A DNA stretch of 64,000 nucleotides from the NCBI RefSeq assembly GCF_030269925.1, contig NC_085116.1:2294001-2358000 (forward strand), read 5' to 3'. This document shows positions 1 through 10,427 of this stretch, piece after piece (position 1 is the stretch's first letter; every line of letters begins with the position of its first letter). The notes under the pieces were generated by a model. It did no database searches. It was not told the origin of the DNA and saw nothing but the letters and a program-made list of their open reading frames with translations. The position numbers and the translations under genes are program-made. The stretch comes from Bombyx mori (taxonomy: Eukaryota; Arthropoda; Insecta; Lepidoptera; Bombycidae).

Positions 1-848
1 ACACTTTAAACTATATACATATAGTAGAGGAAACATATACATTTTCGGGATAGAAAATTACTTATAATTATATACCTATTATTATTATTTTTCTCTAAAA
101 TAAACACATGTGATTTCTAAACATGAACGCGATAATTGTAGCCTAGAATTCAGAATATTTCGGAGATTAGCCCGACTAGCAGATGAACAGAGAAACAATC
201 GTATGCAAGTAATCTTTAAGATTTGAACGAGTCCACGTTGTTTTATTGTGAGATAAACTCAAATATCATCATCATAAAGACAGCAACCGGAAGGTATATG
301 GTACAACCGTCCGAGGCGCCATATATCATTAAGATCTTATTTCGTTAGTTCAAAATAAAATCGTTCTGCTCCCTAATCGAAGTGCATGACTGCTGCGTCG
401 GGTATTTTATCCGTTAAGCCAGCAGAACCGAATCAATACAAAACAATATTCATAAACCACACTGGCCTAATAAACGAATGAACTAAATACATTTAGCATC
501 CAACAAAACCAGTCAAGATTCTATTTGTAAAACGGTATTTTTTCCAATAACCTTTATCAAGTTGCTCGTAAAGTGTGTGGTTTTTTCTTGTTAAATTTAG
601 TTTTGTTCACGTCGTTGATATTTAAAAATTCAGTTCGATATTTCGTAAACAGGTTTGCGTATCTAAATTATTCGGTAAAATTTTACGAATAACGTTTAAG
701 GTACGTTTAGAACGCAGACTTTGTCGATGCTCTGAATAGTTTACATGGAGATTTAATTTTGTTTGTAACGAATCTATACACATGGGGATAGTATACAACA
801 AAATTCCTGATGTGTCTCAGTGAACAGATTTCCAATATTTTTTTATTG
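1..848. other. AT-rich non-coding stretch, no gene seen
   Basis: No open frame of note and no recognisable repeat. It lies inside the presumed first intron of the minus-strand osp gene. The last 11 bases form the left copy of a target-site duplication belonging to the RTE-like insertion that follows. Confidence 0.5.
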
Positions 849-858
849 TTGCCCGTCC

Positions 859-1480
859 TTCTTCTTCTTCGTCGCTTTCTTCATTGCTGAAGGTCGTGTC
901 CCTGAAACTTGACCGTGGCCTGTCTCGTGAGCTGTTTCCATCTCGTCCGGTCCTCAGCTTCTCGAATGGCGGTTGCGACTAGCAACCCAGTTGGAGCGGT
1001 TACTTGATCACACCAACGGCTAGGTAATCGGCCGCGGGGTCTCTTTCCTTCTACTTTGCCCGTCACAATCACTTTGTCCATGTTATCTGACTGTCGGCGG
1101 GCAATACGACCGAAGTAGCTGAGGATCCTCTGGTAACAGATTGTTGAGAGCCTGACTCGGATGCGAAGCTGATCCAGGATAGATTTTTTTGTCCTCTTGG
1201 CCGTCCACGGAATTCGGAGCATTCGTCTCCAGCACCACATTTCAAATGCGTTTATTTTCTTGCGCTCGGATGCCCTAATTGTCCAGGACTTTGCCCCGTA
1301 GAGAAAGATTGAGAAAACGAAGGTTCGGACGAGTCTCATTTTCGTGACGTTAGAGACTTTGCGATTTTGCCATATTCGTTTGAGCTTGGTCATCGCTGTT
1401 TTGGCCATCTGCGTCCTCCTCCTTATCTCTCCCTCATTGCCCCCGCGGTCGGTCAGTAAGGACCCGCGGTATATGAACTC
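859..1480 (-). mobile_element. 5'-truncated RTE-like non-LTR retrotransposon with target-site duplication
   Basis: The insertion reads on the minus strand. Its 3' end is a GAA-rich tail (CTT repeats on the plus strand from 859) and its body is the C-terminal part of a reverse-transcriptase ORF. The 11-bp sequence gttgcccgtcc occurs immediately left of the tail (848-858) and immediately right of the truncated 5' end (1481-1491), which marks both boundaries as one target-primed insertion. Only the last 0.6 kb of the element is present. The RTE assignment rests on the protein pattern and short-repeat tail and is from memory; a related clade is possible. Confidence 0.8.
881..1480 (-). CDS. C-terminal fragment of retrotransposon reverse transcriptase, uninterrupted
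   Basis: The reading frame stays open from the truncation point at 1480 to a TGA at 881-883, about 200 codons. A methionine at 1408 is internal: upstream codons still read as element protein (NEFIYRGS, then GNEGEIRRRTQMAKTAMTK). Hallmarks of the post-RT region of RTE-like elements are visible: IFLYGAKSWT, AFEMWCWRRMLRIPW, QRILSYFGRIARR and VEGKRPRGR. The catalytic RT core and endonuclease are missing, so it cannot function alone. The absence of stops suggests a fairly recent insertion. No promoter or leader of its own is expected. Confidence 0.75.
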   Translation of the reverse strand, partial: EFIYRGSLLTDRGGNEGEIRRRTQMAKTAMTKLKRIWQNRKVSNVTKMRLVRTFVFSIFLYGAKSWTIRASERKKINAFEMWCWRRMLRIPWTAKRTKKSILDQLRIRVRLSTICYQRILSYFGRIARRQSDNMDKVIVTGKVEGKRPRGRLPSRWCDQVTAPTGLLVATAIREAEDRTRWKQLTRQATVKFQGHDLQQ

Positions 1481-1840
1481 GTTGCCCGTCCAATCCCTCC
1501 TTAATTTATTATAAAATAAATCCGGACGCGTGTAAAGTTTTTTTAAACAAACATTTCACGATGTTATTCACGATTAGAGTTAAAAATCTCTAGTTATGCG
1601 TTGACTGCTCTTGTTGCATACAAATGTATCTGTTTATAGTCTTCGATATCACAAGAATATTAATAAGACATTCATTCTATGTGTTTAACGACACGTTTAC
1701 ACTCTCGCGAACTCGTTCTGCTTTTGTTCCCATAACAGATCGAAACACTAAGCGATGTAGGAATGTTTTTCGTTTTTATTTCCCATTCGTCATTTATTCT
1801 TATTTGGGATAGTTGTAGCGTGCAGCACTGGCACAATACC

Positions 1841-2171
1841 CTATCCTGTGGACCGAACGGTAAACAGTCGACAATGCTTTTAGGTAACTCAGGCACCGGT
1901 TACCGTCCTCGCCGAACCCGTCGCTTGCGACGAAGGGCTCGACGAGTAAATTAACCGATAGACACAGCCCATTGAGTTTCTCGCTGGATCTTTTCAGTGT
2001 GTCGCGTTTCCGATCCGGTGGTAGATTCTGCGAAGCACTTCTCTTGCTTGGGCCAGTGTTAGCAACACTCCTGGTTTGAGCCCCGTGAGCTCACCTACTC
2101 GCCCGTTTATGCTGACATAGCCTCTCAAGTAGTCTCAAGGCTATCTATCAGCATAGGTAGGAAAAATAAAA
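1841..2171 (+). mobile_element. 3' end of Jockey-clade LINE (BMC1-like, 'LINE-B')
   Basis: It begins inside the end of the LINE ORF2 (the codons after 'ILDPVDRMVNS' in better copies) and continues through the 3' UTR. The conserved block reads gatcttctcagtgggtcgcg in consensus, followed by a 'ggtttgagccccgtgagctc' block and an A-rich end. The pol identity comes from the longer copy at 55263-55897, which reads from RT-terminal protein into the same sequence. This copy is 5' truncated and mildly diverged. Confidence 0.75.
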
Positions 2172-3448
2172 TTGGCACATCAAGTCGCACTCGGGTGTCA
2201 TTGGGCGTCATCGGGCGTAATCAGAATTCCAGAATACCCAAGTGTCATTAGATGATACTCAATAATAACTCGAGCGCCGATTTAATATTGAACTTAAATA
2301 TAATATGATTCGAAATAATAATATAATATTCTTAGCCTCCTTTTCTCCGTTTTTTGTTAATGTTAATAATAATATACTGTATACTATTAAAACATTATAA
2401 GTATTTATAAAATTGGGTGATTGACTTATTTCTGAGTGCAAATTTCCCGCTAATGTAGTGTAGTAAATAACAAACCACATAGTAAAAAGTCTGGAAGAAA
2501 CAAATTTAAATGTTTCACACACGTTTCACGTAGAGCCTGAGGTTCGTCTACTTTCCTTTCGCCAACGTTCGCAAGAGTATGGACATGTTATTAACTGTGT
2601 TATGTCGCGTGCATATGATCACGATCCACGTCGCCGCCAATAGAAATTATATTCCGAACACACGCGACATACATATGCCAACACGAGAAATTATTTATTG
2701 AATGCTATCCTACCTTTTGTATCGCGTTTTTATAGTGAATTTAGTTGAAGAAAACGCAGTGTATTTATATATTTCTTAGGAACGCTTTAGGAATTTTTAA
2801 CTTGCCACAAGAATGGTACGTAAACTTTTATATTTACTTTCAAAGAGATTTTTAACAACAATCACAAGTAAATAAATTTGTATTGGATAGTTAACTGATT
2901 ATGTAATGAGATTTAGGCTTAGAGAGTTTGGTTTCAGAGTCCATTAGACGACAGCCAGGATTTACCATTCTCCCGATTCCTGGTGGAGACAAACGAAAAT
3001 CGGGACTTAGATTTTGTATCATGAGGTGAGTGGCGGCATAATGTCTATGGATTCCCGTTGCTTTCAAAACCGGGTGAAATTGTTCACTCAGCTATCAAAA
3101 ATGAAAAAAAAACAAAACAATATTCGAAATCGTCCGGTGAAATCATGCGGTTTATGCGTTTAAAGTTTTTTAAATGAATTGAGAGAGGATTCTTTGTCCC
3201 TCTCCCACAATAAGAATTTTGATACATAACTATTACTATCATTACGACATTTTAAAATAATCATTCCTTAACTGCTAGTTATATATTTATTTTAATAAAC
3301 AATCGTACATATACTTATATGTTATTTTCTTACAGATTACAATAATATGTATTATAGAAGTGAATTTCGAAATTATCCCACTGCTGCAGTGTGTAGTATG
3401 ATAAAAAATATGTCCTGCCGAAAGTATTTTATAGTATAGTCTTATTTA
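2172..3448. other. Unique AT-rich stretch, no gene seen
   Basis: No coding potential or known repeat was recognised. A short imperfect inverted repeat sits at 2599-2612 and 2661-2673 (tgt-atgtcgcgtg), flanking about 48 bp. It could be an old terminal inverted repeat or chance. Confidence 0.4.
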
Positions 3449-3593
3449 TCATCATTATCATCATCTTAGGCCTTACAGCCCACGGGCCTTAGCCTGGTCC
3501 AGTATGTCTCTCCAGACAGGGCTTTCTCCTTCCAGTTCCTACTCTACACCATCTAACCATCGGAGTTTGGGTCTGCCACGACTTCTGCGGCCC
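3449..3593 (-). pseudogene. Degenerate C-terminus of a non-LTR retrotransposon
   Basis: On the minus strand the frame reads GRRSRGRPKLRWLDGVE, a stop, then SPVWRDILDQAKARGL and a terminal stop, followed by a GATGATGATAAT tail. This pattern (RGRPKxRWLD ... WRxxxxQAK, then GAT repeats) is the usual end of insect RTE-like retrotransposon proteins. An internal TAG shows it is dead. No element sequence is seen upstream of about 3593. Confidence 0.65.
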
Positions 3594-3901
3594 TATGCTT
3601 TGCCATAGAGTAGTTGTCTTGTGTCTTATTTAAGCACAATACAAATACAAAGATAATACGACGCCCAAACATCGAAACAGAATAAGAGGTTAACGAACCT
3701 TTATCTATTGTTTAAATAAAGCATGTAATGATATAAACTGACTTACAAATTGTTTGTTTTATTCAATTCAACAAATAATAAAGCGGAAACAGTTTATTTG
3801 TCTTAAACGATAACCGTGTATGTATTTTCTAAATTGAAATTCTCGCAGTAGGCAAGATTCACATTCTTGGCTACCATTTTTGCTACTAGTTTTTTGTCAT
3901 C

Positions 3902-4148
3902 TTTTTTTTATTGCTTTAATAGATGGACGAGCTCACGACCCACCCGGTGTTAAGTGTTTACCGGAGCACATAGACATCTACATCGTAAATGCCGCCACCC
4001 GCCTAGAAACAAAAGTTCGAAGGTCTTAGTTTTAACAGTACAACGGCTGTCCCACCCTTCAAACCGAAACGCATTACTGCTTGACGGCAGAAATAGGGAG
4101 GGTGGTGGTGCCTACAGGTGAGGACTCACAAGATTTCCTACGACCAGT
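3902..4148 (-). mobile_element. SINE-A (Bm1-type) 3' module, divergent copy
   Basis: A minus-strand copy of the abundant roughly 250-bp module. It has a poly-T start (the poly-A tail on its own strand), the gacgagctcac and gtgttaagtg blocks, a 'cccttcaaaccgaaacgcat' block, and an end at the usual gaccagt boundary. It belongs to a subfamily with an altered central segment (gccgccacccgcctagaaac) shared with the copy at 59427. Confidence 0.85.
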
Positions 4149-4514
4149 TAACCTGATCGTTATCAACGTCTATCTCATTGTGACCTAAATCCCTCTGTCT
4201 GAGGACGCGAAGTGAAGCTCTTAATGGTCTTCTACAACTTTCTGAATGTATGGGATGTAACTTCTTAACGGAAGAAATGGACAAGACTGTGGTACTTCGA
4301 TGTTATTATTCTAAAGTCTAATTTTTATACGTTACCTAAGCGTGTGTACAGAAGCCTGCTTACTGTTAGCGTAGTATGAGCATGCTCCACGTAAATGCAG
4401 TAGCCATAGTTGATACGTACCTGAAATTTAAAAAAAAAACAATAATTAAATAAATTCAGGATGTTTCACAAATATCTAAAGTCTCGTTTACGGTTGAATC
4501 TCGCGATGGATATT

Positions 4515-4745
4515 GTTATTATGCATTCTTCTTATTTTTGTCTTCACCTTATCCTGCTAAGTGGGGTCGGTACAGCGTATTTTTCTATTCCATTCTCTTC
4601 TATCAGCCGTCATCTCAACACTTACTCCTCTCTCTCTCTCTCTCTCATATCGTCATTCACACACTCCATCCATGTCTTCTTCGGTCGACCTCTTCCCCCT
4701 CTACCTTGCACTAGCAATCAATCCATACATCTCCTACAAACACAT
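4515..4745 (-). pseudogene. Degenerate C-terminus of a non-LTR retrotransposon (same family as 26465)
   Basis: The minus strand reads GRGRRSTEEDMDGV with a stop, then GVSVEMTADRREWNRKIRCTDPT and a stop at 4557-4559. This is the lepidopteran retrotransposon ending 'RGRPKKRWMD ... VSxEMxxDRRxWxxKTCCADPT'. A CT microsatellite has expanded inside it. Plus-strand ORFs over this region are shadows of the repeat. Confidence 0.65.
4628..4646. repeat. CT dinucleotide microsatellite
   Basis: About nine consecutive CT units, lying within the degenerate retrotransposon tail at 4515-4745. Confidence 0.9.
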
Positions 4746-5390
4746 CAAAAACGTTTTTTCTAGACGTGGTGGTAGATTACGGAGTCACCACACAGTCCGT
4801 AACTAAAAAAACAATAATATTATTAATAAACTATTTTATATTATATTAAGCCATCGGAAGCCAATAAAAGCGAATTAAATACCATATTACAGATTGTTGG
4901 AAATTAATGCTTAAATCGATGCCTCCAATGAACACTACGCTAACTCTAAATTCGTAGATTTACAGGAGGAGCGTTTAAACGAAAAAAGTTGATAAAATCT
5001 TTTTATTGCAGATATATTTATGTTTTTTTTTTGTGTAACTAGCTGATTTACTCTTGCTTCGAACCCCATTAATAATGATTAATTGTAATACTTTTAACAT
5101 AGTGAAGCGATTTGCGTGAAAAACGAAAATTTCAAAATTTTGAGTTAGAGTAGTGTTCATTCATTGGAAGCATCGAAAATAACTGTTAAAGAAATTTAAA
5201 AAAATACGTATACTTTTTAGACGAATTCATTTAATTATCGCATCCAACATGAATTTATTAAAAAATTGTATATTTGTAAAAAAATACGGTGTAAAAAATA
5301 TGTGTCACATTTCATTTGTTTAAATGAAATAATAGACAATGTTCAATTACTAATTAAGCATAAATATACACTTATTTGAAAAATAAATAA
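4746..5390. other. AT-rich stretch, no gene seen
   Basis: Very AT-rich with homopolymer runs. Short ORFs here have no recognisable content. Confidence 0.4.
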
Positions 5391-5710
5391 TAGTTAAAAA
5401 AAAACTAACAAAATACTTTCGCTTTTATAGAAAATCCAACTAAAAAATAGAATTATATTTTTAATAAATTTGAATTAAAAAAAGTGTAAGAAAAAAATTT
5501 TTTATTGTAAAAAAAAAGCGTGGGATGCATGGTATTTTCTATAAAAGCGTATTTTGTTAGTTTTCTTAAACTATTATTTTTTTTCTATTTTTTTAATATT
5601 GAATTTTCTTTGGTCCTTAATAAGTATACCAAATTTCGAGTTAATCCGACGTTTTGAAGGGGGTCAAAATCATCATTTATGTCTGTAGCCTATAAAAGCG
5701 TATTAAAAAA
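5391..5710. repeat. Palindromic repeat, copy 1 (deletion form)
   Basis: The left arm contains actaacaaaatac, a 'tatagaaaatccaactaaaa' block, and an 'aaaaagcgtgggatgc' inner end. The right arm repeats the outer part in reverse complement (ttttctataaaagcgtattttgttag). The central loop and inner right arm present in the copies at 14795 and 29989 are missing here. The shared flank 'ggtccttaataagtatacca' follows on the right. The transposon class is unknown. Confidence 0.7.
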
Positions 5711-6849
5711 GTACATAATATAATGCAGTTAAATCCGTCATGCAATGAAAAACACTAGAGTGAGCATCAAATCACCATCCGTCATCATTGTATAACTGAT
5801 TTAATCGACTTTTGATATTCACTAAGTTTTATCTCTACAGGAACCTATCTGATACATCCAAAAAAATGAAACGTACCTACCTACATTATGCTTAGATCAT
5901 TTTAAATAACATCATTACCGTTATATTAGCTTAAACCGGACCTGTAGCCTATAGCGTCGGTCTCATTCACAAAAACCGATACTACGGTGACCAAACTATT
6001 GTCACGTACTGTTAATAAAAGTTTTTTTTTTTTGCTGACCGACATTTTTAGGCAGAAATCGACTTCGGTATTCAGTGAAAAGTTTTTGTTCGACAGCAAA
6101 GTTTTTTTTTTTGTTTTTTTTTTTTGTTTAGTGCAGCAATTTCATGTGCGCTTAAGATTGAGTGTGAGTGATTGAGTGTAACAATTCAGTTAGATGTGAA
6201 AGAGATGCTTTTGAACTTTATATCTTTTTTTTGTGATCTGTCATATTTAACTCAAAGGATATTATCAATAAGGTACTTAAAGATCACATTACAGCTTTCT
6301 GTGGCAATCGATTATATTCGATTCTGTTAAATTTTCATTTCTATCCTATTTTAGCATCTTTAAGTATACGTAGATTTAGAATTAATTTAATATCGTGAAC
6401 CAACATTTTAAAATAAAACTCGGTTTTATCACACCCTATTCGCGAATACACAGAAATGGTGATGATAAAAAAAAACACTCAAGACACACGCCAGTTAAGA
6501 TATCAAATCAGCGAAGCAAATGTTAATTAAAAAAAAAAAACGTAGTGGCAAAAACTTAATAGCTTAGTAGCAATTACATGTGCCACTTATTCGGTGTCGC
6601 TGCTGACGGTACATGAAGTAATTCAGTTTACACATGACCGCCAGCAAGTGGACGATGAGACGTTAATCCGAACTGGCAATATGCTAATTTAAAATTTAAT
6701 TTTATCGATCTAAAATGTTTTAATGGGTGTTTTTTGCTATTTATCAAGATGGTCAGAATCCGTGTAGAGAATGTAAGAGCTATCCTCGTTCTGTTTTTGT
6801 TTAAGAACGCGGCTATACTCGATAGCGGATTCTGAATTTTCAGTTCACA
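5711..6849. other. AT-rich stretch, no gene seen
   Basis: Long T runs (for example 6019-6033 and 6103-6125). No supported gene or known repeat. Confidence 0.4.
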
Positions 6850-7062
6850 TCTATACTAATAATATTATAAAGAGGAAAGATTTGTTTGTTTGTTTCGAAT
6901 AGGCTCCGAAACTACTGGACCGATTTGAAAAATTCTTTTTCCATTAGAAGCCGACATTGTCCCTGATGAACATAGGCTACTTTTAAAAAAAAAATATATT
7001 TTATTTTTTTGGTTTCATGTGTGTTTTAATGTTTCCGAAGCGAAGCGAGGGCGGGTCGCTAG
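6850..7062 (+). mobile_element. Small non-autonomous Helitron (Lep1-like), complete
   Basis: The 5' end starts TCTATACTAATA after a host A. The 3' end is CTAG followed by host T. Just before the CTAG is a hairpin with stem agcga (7044-7048), loop gggcggg and stem tcgct (7056-7060). The inside includes 'actactggaccgatttgaaa', a sequence common in lepidopteran Helitrons. It is 213 bp, encodes no protein, and its ends match the rolling-circle insertion rule A|T. Confidence 0.85.
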
Positions 7063-7145
7063 TATAACATAAAGTGGTAATTGTTATTATTATAAAATAT
7101 TTGACCATAAATTAATCTTACTACATAGTTTGTTTAAGGGACGAA

Positions 7146-7392
7146 TTTTTTTTTTTTATTCCTTAGATGGGTGGACGAGCTCACAGCCCACCTGTTGTTA
7201 AGTGGTTACTGGAGCCCATAGACATCTACAACGTAAATGCACCACCCACCTTGAGATATAAGTTCTAAGGTCTCAGTATAGTTACAACGGCTACCCCACC
7301 CTTCAAACCGAAACGCATTACTGCTTCACGGCAGAAATAAGCAGGGCGGTGGTACCTACCCCCGCGGACTCACACGAGGTCCTACCACCAGT
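7146..7392 (-). mobile_element. SINE-A (Bm1-type) short form
   Basis: A complete short-form copy, minus strand: poly-T, all conserved blocks, and the sharp 5' boundary accagt at 7392. No tRNA-like head is attached and no clear target-site duplication is seen in the AT-rich flanks. Confidence 0.9.
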
Positions 7393-8216
7393 GGAATGAA
7401 TAAATAATACTATAATGAATAGTCGTAAAATGTAATTATGTTTTATTTCTTCAGAGTATTATTTATAATTTATTTACGAAAATTCACAGGATCACCCGCT
7501 AAGCCGATCTGAAGACTTCTTGATAATTAAATCGTAATCAATCAGGTCGCTCTGCAGTTGATAATTATTTTACGTATATATAGATAATATATAGATTATT
7601 GACGCAGTGGTTTATTTAGATAATCCGAATTTATTAAAAAAAAACAGCAAACCTTCGAAATAACAATTACAATTATTAGGTATATAAAAAAATATTCTTG
7701 GATTTACCAAGGCCCATGGTAACCCTACACAATCCGAAGGAGCCTTATTATTTGTGTTTCGCATACTTATTGCCGTATTTATGAACTGTTATTACTGTTC
7801 GGATATGTAGAAGCTTGTTCAGTATTTTACTGTAGTTTTTTTAGTAAGTTTTTATTGGATTGACCTCAACGACTTTTTACTTACATTTTTTGTGTTTAAA
7901 TATGTCCTTATGCAGGTACAATAAGTTACCTGTAGAGACGTGTGAACAATATTTTATGCATTCCTAACTCGATGTTTGAAATGCGAGCATCGGCGGTGCA
8001 AGAAGCGTCTTTAGACTAACGGGTAAAGCGTAATCATATCGAACGATACGTCTGTGACCGCGTTCAAATTTTCTCTCGGTCATGCTTATTAATGCATTTG
8101 TATATCATATTGCTAACCGTCAGCGTTCTACGTGTCGCGTCTCTAAATCTTGATACTGTCATTTTGAGAGAATGATATTTATGTCACATTAAAGGGAAAA
8201 GGAAAAAATAGCGGAG
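7393..8216. other. Unique stretch, no gene seen
   Basis: No gene or repeat recognised between the SINE and the small LINE fragment at 8217. Confidence 0.4.
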
Positions 8217-8321
8217 GACCTAAAAATACTTGTCACCGACGCACTCCACCAAGCTACAGAATGGGATCGATGGAGACAGCTAGTTGACGGAATCAAACGG
8301 AGTCATAATCCTCAACAATGA
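8217..8321 (+). pseudogene. C-terminal scrap of a non-LTR retrotransposon ORF
   Basis: The frame reads DLKILVTDALHQATEWDRWRQLVDGIKR and SHNPQQ, then TGA. The 'A ... DRxRWRxxVxxxK ... QQ' ending resembles the last residues of insect LINE reverse-transcriptase proteins. Only about 34 codons remain. The element class is uncertain. Confidence 0.5.
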
Positions 8322-8395
8322 GGGACCGATTAGAGAGAAAAGCGAAAACGAAGACATAAGTACTAACGTCAAATATTCGGGTAATCTATGTTTAC

Positions 8396-9541
8396 GTGAA
8401 CGCCGATATTGCCAGCGTACAAAAAACAAAAATTAATATTAATAACGTTAAAACCGAACAAAACTGCTTACGATTAGCATTTGGAATGTACATTTGCTTT
8501 TTGGATGGGCGGAGCATCACGGTCGTTGTAGACGGTGACTGTTCTGATACCATGACCATTAACGCTGGCGTTCCACAAGGTTCGGTGCTCTCCCCCACGC
8601 TTTTCATCCTGTATATCAATGACATGCTGTCTATTGATGGCATGCATTGCTATGCAGATGATAGCACGGGGGATGCGCGATATATCGGCCATCAGAGTCT
8701 CTCTCGGAGCGTGGTGCAAGAGAGACGATCAAAACTTGTGTCTGAAGTGGAGAACTCTCTGGGGCGAGTCTCCGAATGGGGTGAATTGAACTTGGTTCAA
8801 TTCAACCCGATAAAGACACAAGTTTGCGCGTTCACTGCGAAGAAGGACCCCTTTGTCATGGCGCCGCAATTCCAAGGAGTATCCCTGCAACCTTCCGAGA
8901 GTATCGGGATACTTGGGGTCGACGTTTCGAGCGATGTCCAGTTTCGGAGTCATTTGGAAGGCAAAGCCAAGTTGGCGTCCAAAATGCTGGGAGTCCTCAA
9001 CAGAGCGAAGCGGTGCTTCACGCCTGGACAAAGACTTTTGCTTTATAAAGCACAAGTCCGGCCTCGCATGGAGTACTGCTCCCATCTCTGGGCCGGGGCT
9101 CCCAAATACCAGCTTCTTCCATTTGACTCCATACAGAGGAGGGCCGTTCGGATTGTCGATAATCCCATTCTCTCGGATCGTTTGGAGCCTCTGGGTCTGC
9201 GGAGGGACTTCGGTTCCCTCTGTATTTTATACCGTATGTTCCATGGGGAGTGCTCTGAGGAATTGTTCGAGATGATACCAACATCTCGTTTTTACCATCG
9301 CACCGCCCGCCACCGGAGTAGAGTTCATCCATACTACCTGGAGCCACTGCGGTCATCCACAGTGCGTTTCCAGAGATCTTTTTTGCCACGTACCATCCGG
9401 CTATGGAATGAGCTCCCCTCCTCGGTGTTTCCCGAGCGCTATGACATGTCCTTCTTCAAACGAGGCTTGTGGAGAGTATTAAGCGGTAGGCAGCGGCTTG
9501 GCTCTGCCCCTGGCATTGCTGAAGTCCATGGGCGACGGTAA
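8396..9541 (+). CDS. Reverse transcriptase C-terminal part of a Jockey-like LINE (ORF 381 codons, first ~33 host-derived)
   Basis: Residues 1 to about 33 come from host sequence left of the truncation point. From about residue 35 the protein is LINE RT. It has GVPQGSVLSPTLF at 58-70 (the RT motif before the active site) and YADD at 86-89 with the catalytic aspartates. The thumb and C-terminal region contain GILGVDVSSDVQFRSH, LLLYKAQVRPRMEYCSHLW, FDSIQRRAVRIV and RLWNELPSSVFP, as usual in Jockey/CR1-like elements. The N-terminal half of RT and the endonuclease are absent, so it is not an active transposase gene. Smaller ORFs on either strand here are shadows. Confidence 0.8.
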   Translation: MNADIASVQKTKININNVKTEQNCLRLAFGMYICFLDGRSITVVVDGDCSDTMTINAGVPQGSVLSPTLFILYINDMLSIDGMHCYADDSTGDARYIGHQSLSRSVVQERRSKLVSEVENSLGRVSEWGELNLVQFNPIKTQVCAFTAKKDPFVMAPQFQGVSLQPSESIGILGVDVSSDVQFRSHLEGKAKLASKMLGVLNRAKRCFTPGQRLLLYKAQVRPRMEYCSHLWAGAPKYQLLPFDSIQRRAVRIVDNPILSDRLEPLGLRRDFGSLCILYRMFHGECSEELFEMIPTSRFYHRTARHRSRVHPYYLEPLRSSTVRFQRSFLPRTIRLWNELPSSVFPERYDMSFFKRGLWRVLSGRQRLGSAPGIAEVHGRR

Positions 9542-9614
9542 CCACTCACCATCAGGTGGGCCGTATGCCCGTCTGCCTACAAAGGCAATAAAAAAAAAAA
9601 AAAAAAAAAAAAAA
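8490..9614 (+). mobile_element. 5'-truncated Jockey-like LINE, recent insertion
   Basis: The body runs from the middle of the RT domain through the ORF stop at 9541, a roughly 50-bp 3' UTR and a run of 24 A residues (9591-9614). The 5' boundary lies near 8490-8497, where the protein starts to match RT (FLDGRSITVVVDG). A very short duplication, atttg, is possible at both ends but not certain. The uninterrupted ORF and clean poly-A suggest a young copy. A 3' tail of the same family occurs at 35262-35362. Confidence 0.8.
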
Positions 9615-10402
9615 TTTGAGGTCACAAGTATACGCTAATAACCTTTAATTATACACAAACTATTTAAAACAACTATGTCGACTGATTATGTTCGCCATTG
9701 GCACAATTGATCGGTCCGGGGTCGACCGGCGATATCTCTTCTCGCAAGTGTGACAGACACGATAATACGAGGTTACACGATATATGTTAAAAAATTCCAA
9801 GACAATTTACAAAATGTCTTGAGTTTTTTTAACGAAGGGATCTGAGACGAATTTAATTTTTATTAAGTCGTGGTATTCATTTTATGTTTAAGTATCTACT
9901 TGGTATATTTTTTTAATATTTAGGTAAATCTAAATGTCGGAGACGGTCATTAGATTGGTAGCTAAACGAAACGCAGCACAATCCCCGAAAGATTGCAGCA
10001 CGATTGCAGTATCGTCGGAACTCGGCTAACTTCGTGCTACGACAGAGCCTAGCTCATGGAGGCGCGTAGACGCCATCACACTTACCAACCAGCCTTTTTG
10101 AAGAGCGGTGCCTCCATCCTAAGAACTGTGAGACAGATGGGTACACATACTCGTCCTTATCTTTCTCGACCCAATGGAACGGGGATTGTTACGACAGGAG
10201 AAAGACTCTGACAGATGGACCAGTGTAATGGTGAAAAAGTTACAGGGGATAAGTACTTTTTCACACTCCCTTAATCGCCTTCCACGATACCCACGGGAAG
10301 ACATGGGATGGTGGTATTCTAGTCCGCCGCCACCACACGGCCAGAGTGGTTTTTAAATAGGTGAAAAAAAAAATTATTCTCAAAGTGGGCAGTAGAAAAA
10401 AT
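9615..10402. other. Mostly unique stretch with a 32-nt block shared with 45525-45556
   Basis: The 32 nt at 10098-10129 match 45525-45556 with one mismatch (ttgaagagcggtgcctcc core). Downstream, 10174-10356 has a GC-richer open stretch (…NRLPRYPREDMGWW…) that I do not recognise. It may be an old mobile-element fragment; there is no evidence of a host gene. Confidence 0.35.
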
Positions 10403-10419
10403 AAGTTTGGGAACCCCTG
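10403..10419 (-). mobile_element. hAT-like terminal sequence, single end
   Basis: On the minus strand this reads CAGGGGTTCCCAAACTT, the typical terminal inverted repeat of hAT elements. It is followed by acctatag (10420-10427), which would be the 8-bp target site. I did not find the partner end nearby, so this is probably a solo or decayed end with the element body to the left. Confidence 0.4.
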
Positions 10420-10427
10420 ACCTATAG

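Noticed and set aside
2599..2673. Short inverted repeat with 13-bp arms
   Set aside because: Too short and gapped to call a transposon end.
4461..4806. Two overlapping plus ORFs with serine/leucine runs
   Set aside because: Produced by a CT microsatellite inside a minus-strand retrotransposon remnant.
8392..9389. Several ORFs in other frames over the Jockey-like LINE
   Set aside because: Shadows of the RT reading frame at 8396-9541.
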